Below are positions 34,114 through 45,375 of a DNA stretch of 64,000 nucleotides, piece by piece. This stretch comes from Cephalopachus bancanus (taxonomy: Eukaryota > Chordata > Mammalia > Primates > Tarsiidae). The DNA is taken from the NCBI GenBank assembly GCA_027257055.1, contig JAPVLO010000045.1, positions 2,017,501 through 2,081,500 of the forward strand. The letters are read 5' to 3'. The position numbers and the translations under genes are program-made. Under the pieces are notes generated by a model. That model was not told the origin of the DNA. It did no database searches and saw only the letters and a program-made list of their open reading frames with translations. The first letter of the stretch is position 1. Every line of letters begins with the position of its first letter.

Positions 34114-37100
34114 TTATATGAGTGAGAACATGTGATACTCAGATCTTTGTTTCTGTGAGAGGTCACTCAGTATTATAGACTCTAGTTCCATCCGGGTTGC
34201 TGTGAAATTCATGATTTTGTTCTTTTTTATGGCTGCATAGTATTCCATCATGTATATGTACCACATTTTTTTAATCCAGTCCTCTTTTGATGGGCAGCAT
34301 GGTTGCTTCCAGGTTCTTGCTACTGTGAACAATGCTGCGATAAACATACGTGTGCAGGTATCTTTTTTATAGAGTGATTTGAGTTCTTCAGGATATATTC
34401 CCAGTAGGGGAATTGCGGGGTCATATGGGAAGTTGATATTTAGAGCTTTTAGGAAACACCACACTGCTTTCCACAGAGGTTGCACTAGTTTACACTCCCA
34501 CCAACAGTGTAGAAGTGTTCCCATTTTGCCACACCCTCTCCAGCAGCTGTTACTTTTTGAGTTGTTGATAATTGCCATTCTGACTGGAATTAGGTAGTAT
34601 CTCAGTGTGGTTTTGATTTGCATCTCTCTGATAATTAGTGAGGTTGAACATTTCTTCATGTGTCTGTTGGCTGCTTGGACGTCTTCCTTTGTGAAATGTC
34701 TGTTCATATCTTTTGCCCATTATATAATGGGGTTGTTTGTTTTTTTCTTTTCAGCACGTTTGAGTTCCTTGTAGATCCAGAATGTTAGAACTTTGTCAGA
34801 CCTGGTGTTGGCAAATACTTTTTCCCAGTCTGTAGGCTGTCTCCCTGCTCTCTTGATGGTTTCTTTGGCTTTGCAGAAGCTTGTCAGTTTAATGAGGTCC
34901 CACTTTATCTTATCTCTTATGGCCTGTGGGTTTCAGGTTTTGATCAGGAATTGGATGCCAGTTCCGATTTCCATGAGGGTGTGTCCTTCATTTTCTAAGG
35001 TTCTTATGGTTTGTGGTTTTACATTTAGGTCTCTGATCCATTTGGAGTTAACCTTTGTGCATGGGGATAGATAGGGGTCCTGTTTCAATCTTCTGCATGT
35101 GGTCAGCCAGTTTTCCCAGCACCATTTACTGAATAGGTTCTCCTCTCCCTAGTGGTAGGTGGTGGAGGCCTTGTCGAAGATGAGTTGGTTGAGAAATTGA
35201 GGTTTTGCTTCTGGAATCTCAATTCTATTCCATTGATCTATATGCCTGTTCCTGTACCAATACCAAGCTGTTTTGATGATTGTAGCTTTATAGTAAAGTT
35301 TGAAGTCTGGTAATGTGTTACCACCTGCTCCATTTTTTTTTTTTTGCTGAGGATTGTTCTGGCTATTCTTGGATGTTTGTGTTTCCATATGAATTCCTGT
35401 GTTGTTTTTTCTAGGTCTGAGAAGAATGTTGCTGCTAATTTGATGGGTATTGCATTGAATTTGTAGATTGCCTTAGGTAAGATGGACATCTTCACAATGT
35501 TGATTCTTCCAATCCATGAGCATGGGATATTTTTCCACTTGTTTGTGTCATCTTTGATTTCTTTGAGCAGTGTTTTGTAGTTTTCTTTGTAAAGGTCTTT
35601 CATGTCTCTGGTTAGGAAGATGCCAAGGTATTTCATTTTTTTGTGGCTATTGTGAATGGAATTGTGGTTTTTATTTGGGTTTCTGTTCGTTTATTATTGG
35701 TGGAAAGAAATGCGATTGTCTTTTGCACATTTATTTTGTATCCTGGGACTTTGCCAAAGGTCTTTATCAGTGTAAGGAGGTTTTTGACAGATTCTCTTGG
35801 GTTTGTTTTTTGTTTTTTGTTTTTTTCTGTGTGTTGGTGTCTCATTCGGTCGCCCAGACTGGAGTGCAGTGGCTGCTCCTGGCCACCGCAGCCTCGCCTG
35901 CTGGGCTCCGGCGATCCTTCCGCCTCAACCTTCCAAGTAGCTGGAATTACAGGCATGCGCTACCACGCCGGCTGATTTTTTGATTTATTGTAGAGATGAG
36001 GTCTCGCTGCCCAGGCAGGTCTCGAACCTGCGGGCTCAGACAATCCACTCACCTCAGCCTCCCAAAGGTGTGGGATTACAGGCTGAGCCACTGAGCCTGG
36101 CTTCTCTTGGGTTTTCAAGGTACACAATCATATCATCTGCAAAGAGAGATAACTTGACTTCCTCTTTTCCTATTTGGATACCCCTGATTGCCTTCTCTTC
36201 TCTGATTGCTCAAGCCAGGACTTCCAGTACTATGTTGAACAGGAGGGGTGAGAGTGGGCATCCTTGTCTTGTTCCAGTTTTCAGGGGCTATGGTTCCAAT
36301 TTTTGTCTGTTTAGGAGTATGCTGGCTGTGGGTTTCTCGTAGATGGCTTTTACTATTTTGAGGTGTGTTCCCTGTATGCCTAGATGTTCAAGGGTTTTTA
36401 TCAAGAAGGGGTGCTGGATTTTATCAAAAGCTTTGTCTGCATCTAATGATATAATCATGTGGTTTTTGTTTTGACATCTGTTGATGTATTTAATTACATT
36501 TATGATTTTATGAATGTTGAACCAGCCTTGCATCCCAGGTATGAAGCCTACTTGGTCATGATGGATGATTTTTGAGATGTATTGTTGAATCTGGTTTGCT
36601 AGGATCTTGTTGAGAACTTTAGCATTTTTGTTCATCAAAGATATTGGCCTGCAGTTCTCTTTCTTTGTTGGATCTTTACCTGGCTTGGGTATCAAAGTGA
36701 TGTTGGCTTCGTAAAATGATTTGGGGAGAGTTCCATCTTTTTTAATCACCTGGAATACCTTCAGTAGGATTGGTATCAGCTCCTCCTTAAATGTCATGTA
36801 GAATTCTGCTGGAAAGCCATCTGGACCTGGGCTTTTTTTTGCAGGTGGTTTTCTTATTATGTAGTCGATTCCCTTGATTGTTATTGGTCTATTTAGGGTC
36901 TCAATTTCTTGTTCCAACCTAGGTAAGCTGTGTGATGTCAGAATGTCCTCCATTTCCTTAAGGTTTTCAAGTTTGTTTCCATACAAGTGTACATAGTCGT
37001 CTCTAATGATCTTTTGTATTTCTTCAGGGTCAGATGTGACTTCATCTTTTGTGTTTCTGATTGTGCTTATTTGGGTTTTTTCTCTTTTTTTCTTGGCAGT

Positions 37101-38203
37101 CTAGCTAGCGGACCATCAATCTTGTTTATCCTTTCAAAGAATCAGCTTTTTGTTTCATTGATTTTTTGGGCTTTTATTTTGGTGATCTGGATTCTTCTGC
37201 TGAAATTAGGGTTTTTGTGGTCTTGCTTTTCCAGCTTCCTTAGGTGGCTTGTTAGGCTGTTAATTTGTGTTCTTTCCATTTTCTTCATGTGTGTTTGTAG
37301 GGATACAAATTCCCCTCTTACTACAGCTTTTAAGGTGTCCCAGAGATTTTGGTAAGATGTTTCTTCATTTTCATTTGTTTCCAGGTATCTTTTGATCTCT
37401 GTTTTGATTTCATCATTGACCCAGGAGTTGTTTAGCATCATGCTGTTTAGTGTCCATGTGTTTGTGGGTTTTGGGGGGACCTTGTTGGTGTCAATGTTTA
37501 TTTTTATTCCACTGTGGTCCAAGAAGGTGTTTGGTAGAATTTTGGTCCTTTTAAATTTGCTTATGCTTGATTTATGGCCAATTATATGGTTGATCTTAGA
37601 ATACATTCCATGCGGTGATGAGTAGAATGTGTATTCTGTGGTCTTTGAATGGAGTGTTCTGTAGGTATCAATTAAGTCCATTTGGTCCAGAGTCACATTG
37701 AAGTTCCGGATCTCCTTGCTGATTTTTTGTCCTGATGATCTGTCTTGGGTTGTGAGTGGGGTATTAAAGTTCCCAGTTATGATGGTGTTAGAGTCAATAT
37801 CTTTCTTTAGTTTTCCTAGAAGTTGCTTTATGAAAGTTGGTGCACCTATGTTGGGTGCATATATATTTAGGATAGATATTTCTTGTTGATGGAGTGAACC
37901 TTTTATCATTATGTAGTGGCCCTCTGTATCTTTTTTAATTTTTGATAGCTTAAATGGTATTTTGTCTGAAATTAGGATCGCGACTCCTCCTTTCTTTTGT
38001 GTTCCATTCACCTGAAAATTTGTTTCCCATCCTCTTACTTTGAGTCTGTGTATGTCCTTTCTAGTGAGATGGGTCTCTTGAAGGCAGTATATTGTTGCCT
38101 GGTGATATTTTATCCATTTTGCCATTCTATGTCTTTTCAGTGGTGTGTTTAGTTCATTCACATTCAGGCTAATTATTGAAATGTAAGAGTTTGTCCTTAT
38201 CAT
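34114..38203 (-). pseudogene. L1 ORF2 (copy 2), broken, Alu-interrupted
   Basis: The start is Met-Ile-Arg at 38203, equivalent to the family start; the upstream 24 in-frame codons are not part of the family protein. In the endonuclease, N14 and E43 are kept, but D145 is Asn (GNFN, codon at 37769-37771) and D205 is Asn (KINH, codon at 37589-37591); H230 is kept. A stop (SW to S-stop) follows a roughly 35-base deletion near 37160. The RT segment at 36288-36986 has [24 protein letters not shown] and motif [15 protein letters not shown] is intact at 36129-36140. The Alu then breaks the frame. The C-terminal block at 34114-34707 has an intact C-x3-C-x7-H-x4-C motif (CWRGCG...HCWWEC). Confidence 0.93.
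35805..36101 (-). repeat. Younger variant Alu nested in L1 copy 2
   Basis: Dimeric Alu, antisense on the plus strand (same strand as its L1 host), with a perfect 13-bp target-site duplication, TTCTCTTGGGTTT, at 35792-35804 and 36102-36114. It carries the shared variant body. The insertion falls in ORF2 shortly downstream of FADD. Confidence 0.97.
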
Positions 38204-38309
38204 AGAGTTCTTATAGAGTTGGTGTTCTTCCCCTTGGTTTTTTTTGTCTTTCTTTTGGTTTTGGGGTTGGTTCACGTATATTTTATTCTTTTTCCTGTAG
38301 TCTTGTGAA

Positions 38310-39245
38310 GAACTTTGTTCTTTTTTCCTTTTCTTCTGTGTTTAGTACTTTCTTAAGTGTTTCATGTAGAGATGATTTGGTGGCAGCATAAGTTCTTAGG
38401 GATTGGATATCTGGGAAAGATTTTAATTCTCCCTCACTGATGAAGCTTAGCTTTGCCGGGTAGGTTATTCTTGGTTGAAATTGTTTATCTTTTAGGATTT
38501 TGAAGATAGGGCTCCAAGTTCTCCTAGCCTCCAGGGTTTCTGTAGATAAATCTGCTGCTATTCTGATTGGTCTTCCATGGTAGGTGATCTTGCCTTTTTC
38601 TCTTGCTGCCTTTAGAATTTTTTTCTTTTATGCCTACTTTGTTTAGACGAATTATTATGTGTCTAGGAGTTGGTCTTCTCATTTGTTGTCTTGCAGGGGT
38701 TCTCTTAATCTCTTGTGTTTGAATTTTTGCATCACTGGTTAGATAAGGGAAGTTTTCTTGAATGATCTCATGGAAAGTTTGTTCCAGTGTGGTCTCTGTC
38801 TCTCTTTCTGCCTCAGGAAGGTCAATTACTCTTAGGTTTGGTTTTGTGAAGTAATCACTTGTCTCTTAAGGTTTTGTTCTGTCTTTTTGAGCTTGTTTTC
38901 TGTGTTTTTAAGAGTGTGAGTTAGTTGTATATTTTGGTCCTCAAGCTCTTAGATTCTTTCTTCTGCTTGGGTAATTCTGCTTTCCAGGCTTATCAGTTTG
39001 TTATTTATTTCATTCACAGTATTCTTTATTACTGTTATCTCAGATATCAGCTCCTTCCTAATTTCTTCTTGTGTCTCCTCAGTTCTTTCAAATCTCTCCA
39101 TTAATGTCTTGATATCTAGGTTTGTAGTTTGAGACCCCTCATTCTGGGGGCTCTTCATTGTTTGCATTCTGAAGTCAGTTTTCTCAGTGTCTGCCTTCCC
39201 AGGGGTCTGGGAGAGACCCATACTCTTCTTTTGGCTTTTCTTCAT
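38310..39245 (-). pseudogene. L1 ORF1 (copy 2), broken
   Basis: The frame starts at 39245 with MKKSQKKS, matching the ORF1 start of copy 1. It runs 98 codons through the first half of the coiled coil, then stops at a TAA (near 38949) where copy 1 has a Ser codon (TCA). Later ORF1 blocks, including the RRM and YPAKLSFISEGE equivalents near 38440-38470, are present but frame-shifted. The C-terminal end reads through the position where copy 1 has its early stop. Confidence 0.88.
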
Positions 39246-40599
39246 TTGTGTAGATTTTTCTCTCTCTTCCCCCTCCCTCCCCTTCTTTAATTCCGTTTTT
39301 GAAGGAAGGTGGGGTTACTTTTATTTCTCTTCTGCAACATCCTGTTCTTCCTTATGAGGGTCTTCTGGCTTTGTTCACTTTTGAGGTTGGAGTGTAGGCT
39401 GCAATCTGTACTTTTTGCAGTTTTGAGGTTTAATTGAGGAGGAACTGTGGTTCAGAATGTATATGCTGATTCTAGCATCCATGAACAGATGTATGAGCAC
39501 ATTGGAACCTATTTCCCTCTGCTTTACAATCTGTCCATTCAGCAGTATGTAGTCTTGGTCCCTAGATTAAAAAGGGGGGTATAAAAGAGGAAAATAATGG
39601 AGGAAGGGGGGGGTCAATAGGAAGTTAGAAAGAGAGAAGAGTGAGAGGGAAAACAGACATACATACCAACTATCAGGTGAGAAAGAGACACAAGGCCGGA
39701 AAGAAGTGAAAAAAGACACGTAAGAAAGATTCCCGAAAGAATACTGATAGCTACACAAAGACAGACCAATAAAATCAAGAAACAGTGTAAATCAGAAGGC
39801 AAACAACAAACGTGATCAAAACAGTCAAAATGATAAAATCGTAAGTCAAAATAAGAGATCAGACTAAAGTCACTTCAGCTCTGATCTCCGGCCTCTCCCC
39901 TTTGTTTTTCATTGCAGGCAGCTAGATTTACTTGCAGTTTGGGTTTGTTTGTTTGTTTGTTTTAGTCAGCTCCCTGGGGGTTGCTTTTGTGGTGATTCAG
40001 CATAAGGGTGGGGCTTTGTCTCCTGTTTTGCAACTTTACCTTAGGAACTGAGGTAGAGTTTGTTGATAAGTGGACGGGGCAATGGAAGTCTCTGCCTGGA
40101 GAATGACCGAGGCAGTTTTTGCAGATCTGTTTCTCTCTGCTTGTCTGGGTTCCCCAGCTTGGGGTCACGCACTGAGTGCCTCAGCCAGTGTGGGCCCAGA
40201 GCTCCAGAGCTCCAAAGCTCCAAAGGGTAGGTGGTGAGTGGTAAGAGTGGCCCTGGGCCCCCCACTGGGTACTTCAACCAGGAATGGGACCGGTGTCTCT
40301 GAGGGTCGGATGCCCAGAGCCCTCTGAGTGACTGGCGGCTTGGTGCTGTGGCTGGGCAGGAGACGATGTAGCCAGGGAGGGAGCTGGGACCCAAGACTCC
40401 CATGTATGCGGTGGAAGAGCAGCAGCAGGGGCCGCAATATCCGGCCCTACGTGGGACCAAAAGTCCCCAGGCCTTGGGCCAGCGTGGCTGGTGGTGGGCT
40501 GGGGGATAGGGGAAGAAAAGTAAGAGTCTTTTTGGGAACTCACGTTTGGAGAATCTCACAAGTCCACCTATGCCATAGCCATCTTGTTCCCGTCTCCTA
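39246..40599 (-). promoter_or_regulatory. L1 copy 2 5'UTR (GC-rich 5' part)
   Basis: The 5'UTR of L1 copy 2 is 1.35 kb. The YY1-type motif CAAGATGGC lies at 40586-40578 (minus), about 14 bases from the 5' end. The 5' third (40050-40599) is GC-rich. No A-T hook or other special site was recognised. Promoter role is inferred from the L1 family. Confidence 0.6.
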
Positions 40600-40615
40600 A
40601 TTTTTGTATTTTCTT

Positions 40616-40641
40616 GCTTAATAAACAGAGATTTAAAAAAA
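40616..40641 (+). mobile_element. 3' terminus of the ancient L1M
   Basis: GCTTAATAAACAGAGATTTAAAAAAAG completes the ancient L1M 3' end (TGTGCACTTTT...AATAAA...A-run) cut by L1 copy 2 at 33902. Confidence 0.6.
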
Positions 40642-40690
40642 GTTTTGTGCTTTTTTTTAGTACTATTTTGGCCATATAGATCACAATTTT

Positions 40691-42729
40691 CTTTTTTTGT
40701 TTTTTAATTTTTTATTTTAAAGATGTTGGGTATAATTCAGGGTTAGGTATACAAATGTTCATTATGCAAGTCCCCTTGTTGATGAGGTGTGCCCCCCCAA
40801 CTTCCCCAGCAGATTCCCACAAATGCCATTCCCACCCCCCCTCACCTGCCCCATCCCCAGCAGTTTCTCACTACTGTCAATCTTTTTCTTATAGTTTTAT
40901 GATAATTGTTCAAGGTCTGCTTAGGAGTGAGAACATATGACACTCAGTTCTTTGTTTCTGTGATAGATCAATCAGTATTCTAGAGTCTAAGTCCATCCTG
41001 GTTGGTGTGGAGTTCATAATTTTGCCCATCTTTATGACAGCATAATATTCCATCATATATATGTACCACATTTTTTTATTCAGTCCTCTTTCAATGGGCA
41101 AAATAGTTGGTTCCATGTTTTTGCTATTGTGAACAATACTTCAATAAATATACATGTGCGGTATGTTTTTCATAGAGTGATTTGAGTTCCTCTGGGTGGT
41201 ATTCCCAGTAGGGGGATTGGGGGGGGCCACATGGAAGCTCAATATTTAGGTCTTTTAAGACTCACCAAATTGTTTTCCACAGAGGGTATTAGTTTACACT
41301 CCCATCAACAGTGTAAAAGTGTTCCCTTTCCCCAACATCCTCTCCAGCATCTGTTGTTTACTGAGTTATTGATGATGGGCATCCTGACTGGAGTTAGGTG
41401 GTATCACAGTGTAGTTTTAATTTTCATTTCTTTGATGACTAGTGAGACTGAGTATTTTTTCATATATCTGTTGGCTGCTTGTATGTCTTCTTTTGAGAAG
41501 TGTCTATTCATACATTTTGCCCACTTTGTCATGGGGCTGTTTATTTTTTCTTTTCGGTACATTTGAGTTCCTTGTAGATCCTAAATGTTAGGCCTTTGTC
41601 AGACATATACAGATGACAAATACTTTTTCTCAGTCTGTGGGCTGTCTTCCTGCTCTCTTGATGGTTTATCTGGCTTTTCAGAAGCTTGTTAGTTTGATGA
41701 GATCCCACTTGTCCATCTGATATCTTATGGCATGGGTACTTGGGGTTTTGGTCAGGAATTGGTTGCCAGTACCAATTTCCATAAGGGTATTTCTTGCATT
41801 TTCTAAGGTTCTTATAGTTTGAGGTTTTGTATTTAGGTCTTTGATCCATTTAGAGTTGATTTTTGTGTATGGCGATATCTTGTTTTAATCTTCTGCATGT
41901 GGTCAGTCAGTTTCCCCAGCACCATTTACTGAATAGGTTCTCCTCTTCCCAGTGGTTTGTGGTGGAGGCTTTGTCAAAGATGCGTTGGTTGAGAAATTGA
42001 GGTTTTACTTCTGGAATCTCCATCCTGTTCCTTTGGTCTATATTCCTGCTCTTGTACCAATACTAGGCTGTTTTGGTTATTGTAGCTTTATAATAAAGTG
42101 TAAAGTCTGAGAGTAAGATACTTCTACTTTTTTTTTGCTAAGGATTATTTTGGCTATTCATGGTTGTTTATGTTTCAATATGAATTCCTGCATTGTCATT
42201 TCTAGGTCTGAAAAGAATGCTGCTGGTAATTAATAGGTATTTCGTTAAATCTGTAGATTGCCTTGGGTAGGATAGACATTTTAAAAATATTGATTCTTCC
42301 AATCCATGAGCATGGAATATTTTTCCACTTGTTTGTGTCATCTTTGATTTCTTTGAACAATGTTTTGTAGTTGTCATTGTAAAGGTCTTTCATGCCTCTG
42401 ATTAGGAAGATGCCAAGGTATTTCATTTTTATGTGGCTATTGTGAATGGAATTGTGCTTCTTATTTGGGTTTCTGTTTGTTTGTTGGTGATGTATAGAAA
42501 TGTGACTGACTTTTGCACATTGATTTGATACCCTGAGTCTCTGCCAAAGTTCTTTATCAGTGCAAGGAGGTTTTTGACAGGTCCTCTTGGGTTTTGAGGT
42601 ATAGAATCATGTCATCTGCAAAGAGGGATAACTTGACTTCCTCTTTTCCTATTTGGGTAGCCCTGATCTCCTACTCTTCTCTGATTGCTCTAGCAAGGAC
42701 TTCCAAAACTATGTTAAAATGGAGGGGTG
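40691..42729 (-). mobile_element. L1 copy 3, 3' part
   Basis: The 3' half of a near-full-length antisense L1, from the 3' end (40700-40760) through the ORF2 C-terminus to just upstream of FADD. FADD itself is intact (GATGAC codons at 42611-42616, minus). The host is cut at about 42729 by a younger L1 and continues at 44873. The insertion duplicated AAAATGGAGGGGTG (42716-42729), seen as AAAAGGAGAGGTG at 44873-44885. Confidence 0.92.
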
Positions 42730-44872
42730 GTGGTGGTGGATTTTTGGCTTTGCAGAAGCTTGCTGGTTTGGTGAGGTCCCACTTGTCTATCTGATATCTT
42801 ATGGCATGGGCACTTGGGGTTTTGATCAGGAATTGGTTGGCAGCTCCAATTTCCATAAGGATATTTCCTGCATTTTCTAAGGTTCTTATAGTTTGAGGTT
42901 TTACATTTAGTTCTTTGATCCATTTAGAGTTGATCTTTGTGTATGGTGATAGCTAGGGATCTTGTTTTAAACGTCTGCATGTGGTCAGTTTTCCCAACAC
43001 CATTTGCTAAATAGGTTCTCCTCTCCCCAGTCAGTTGTGGAGACTTTGTCGAAGATGAGTTGGTTGAGAAATTGAAGTTTTGCTTCTGGAATCTCTATCC
43101 TGTTCCATTGGTCTATTTGCCTGTTCTTTTACCAATACCAGGCTATTTTGATTATTGCAGCTTTATAATAGAGTTTAAAGTCTGGGAGTGTAATACCTCT
43201 TGCTTTTTTTTTTCCCTGAGGATTTTTTGGGCCATTTTGTTCATTTATGTTTCCATATGAAACCTATGTTATCATTTCCAGGTCTGAAAAGAATGCTGCT
43301 GTCAATTTAATGGGTATTTCATTAAATCTGTAGGTTGCCTTGGGTAGGATAGATATCTTAACAATGTTGATTCTTCCAGTCCATGAACATCGAATATTTT
43401 TCCATTTGTTTGTGTTATCTTTGATTTCTTTGAGGAGTGTTTTGCAGTATTCATTGTAAAGGTCTTTTATGTCTCTGGTTAGGAAGATGCCAAGGTATTC
43501 GGTTTTATTTCTGGCTATTGTGAATGGGATTGTGCTTTTTATTTGGGTTTCTGTTTGTTTGGCAGTGGTGTGTAGTAACACGACTGTCTTTTGCATATTG
43601 ATTTTATACCCCAAGACTTTCCAAAGTCCTTTACAAGTGCAAGGAGGCTTTTGACAGATTCTCTTGGACTTTCTAGGTATAGAATCATGTTGTCTGCAAA
43701 GAGGGATAATTTGACTTCCTCTTTTCCTCCTGGGATACCCCTGATCTCCTACTCTTCTCTGATTGCTCTACTGACTTTCAAAACTATGTTGAAAAGGAGG
43801 GGTGAGCGTGGGCATCCTTGTCTTGTTCTGGTTTTCAGGGGAAATGGTTACAATATTTGTCTGTTTAGCAGTATGCTGGCTGTGGGTTTCTTGTAGATGA
43901 CTCAGAAGGTAGGGAGACAGCCCACAGACTGGGGAAAAATATTTGCCAACTGTGTGTCTGACAAAGGCCTAACATCTAGAATCTACAAGGAACTCAAATG
44001 TGCCCAAAAGAAAAAAACAAACAGCCCCATGGCAAAGTGGGTAAAAGATATGAACAGGCAGTTCTCAAAAGAAGATGTACGAGCAGCCAACAGTCAAATG
44101 AAAAAATGCTCGACCTCACTAGTCATCAAAGAAATGCAAATTAAAACTACACTGAGACACCACCTAACTCCAGTCAGGATGGCTCTCATCAATAACTCAA
44201 AAAACAACAGGTGTTGGAGAGGACGCAGCAAAAAGGGAACACTTCACTGTTTGTGGGAGTGTAAACTAGTACAGCTTTGTGGAAAACAGTGTGGTGATTC
44301 CTAAAAGACCTAAAAATTGACCTTCCATATGACCCCACAATCATCCTACTGGGAATATACCCGGAAGAACTAAAATCACTCTATAAAAAAGATACCTGCA
44401 CACATATGTTTATCGCAGCACTGTTCACAGCAGCAAGAACATGGAACCAACTATGCTGCCATCAAAAGGGGATTGGATTAAGAAAATGTGGTACATATAC
44501 GTGATAGAATATTATGGAGTCATAAAGAAAAATAAAATAAAAAACTTCACAGCAACCTGGATGGGCTTAGAGTCTATAATACTGACTGATCTTTCACAAA
44601 GTCAAAGAACTGAGTGTCACATGTCCGCATTCATAAGCGGACCTTGAACAATTATTGTAATACTCTAAAAGAATGATTGACAGTGTGGGAAACTGCCGGG
44701 AGGGGGGGCGGGAAAGTGGGATTGGCAGTAGTGGGAATCTGCCTGGGGAAGGGGAGGTGTACCTCGTTAAGAGGGGTACCTGCATAATGAAAATTTGTAC
44801 ACCTAACCCTGTATTGTACCCCACACCTTTAAAATAAAATTTAAAAAATTAAAAGAAAACAAAATAAAAAAG
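42730..44872 (+). mobile_element. Younger L1 with twin-priming inversion, inside L1 copy 3
   Basis: A 5'-truncated L1 of about 2.1 kb. Left part (42735-43897) is inverted: on the minus strand it runs from ORF2 near the RT region to a point in the C-terminal domain (SFCKAKN). Right part (43898-44872) is in sense orientation: it resumes only about ten codons later ([18 protein letters not shown]), reaches the 3'UTR and ends in an A-rich tail. This is the standard outcome of twin priming. A target-site duplication joins the two ends. The inverted part looks like a tandem duplication of 41670-42720, but the junctions show it is a separate copy. Confidence 0.92.
43898..44647 (+). pseudogene. L1 ORF2 C-terminal remnant (younger nested L1, direct part)
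   Basis: The 3' domain of ORF2p in two frames. 43897-44304 covers the [12 protein letters not shown] to CWRG block. The Cys motif is damaged: [17 protein letters not shown] loses the second Cys and one residue. 44441-44647 covers the last block ([23 protein letters not shown] to the natural stop). The RT motif in the inverted part reads FADN (codons at 43689-43694, minus), not FADD. Confidence 0.88.
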
Positions 44873-45375
44873 AAAAGGAGAGGTGAGAGCGGGCATCCTT
44901 GTCTTCTTCCGGTTTTCAGGGGAAATTGGAACAATTTCTGTCTGTTTAGCAGTATGCTGGCTGTGAGTTTCTTGTGGATGGCTCTTACCATTTTGAGGTA
45001 TGTTCCATCTATACCTAGTTGTTTGTGGGTTTTTATCAAGAAGGGGTTTTTATAATCATGTGGGTTTTGTTTTTACATCTGTTGATGTAATTAATTACGT
45101 TTACGATCTGACAAATGTTGAACAAGCCCTGCACCCGGGGATGGAAGCCTACTTGGTCATAGTGGATGATGTTTGAAATGTGTTGTTGGATCTGGCTTGC
45201 TAGGATCTTATTTAGAATTTTAACATCTATGTTCATCAAGGATATTGCCTGTAGTTCTCTTTCTTTGTTGGATCTTTACCTGATTTGGATATCAATGTGA
45301 TGTTAGCTTCATAAAATGATTTGGGGAGAGTTCCATCTTTCTCAATTGCCTGGAATACTTTCAACAGGATTTGTA

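Larger units (their letters stand above)
33903..40599 (-). mobile_element. L1 copy 2, full length, antisense
   Basis: A 6.7 kb L1 on the minus strand, from its 5' end at 40599 (TCAAGATGGC-type start; GCCATCTTG on the plus strand at 40578-40586) to its 3' end near 33903. A 16-bp target-site duplication, ATTTTTGTATTTTCTT, is perfect at 33887-33902 and 40600-40615. It lies in the last 30 bases of the ancient L1M. About 300 bp of the interior (35805-36101) is an Alu inserted later. Both ORFs are broken. The 5'UTR shares little by eye with that of copy 1 but resembles that of copy 3. Confidence 0.96.

Noticed and set aside
40041..40559. 172-codon minus-strand open frame in L1 copy 2
   Set aside because: It lies wholly in the GC-rich 5'UTR of L1 copy 2 and has no conserved L1 counterpart.
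41670..43790. Tandem duplication of part of L1 copy 3
   Set aside because: The second copy is followed by a direct L1 3' part with tail and target-site duplication, so it is the inverted arm of a younger nested L1.
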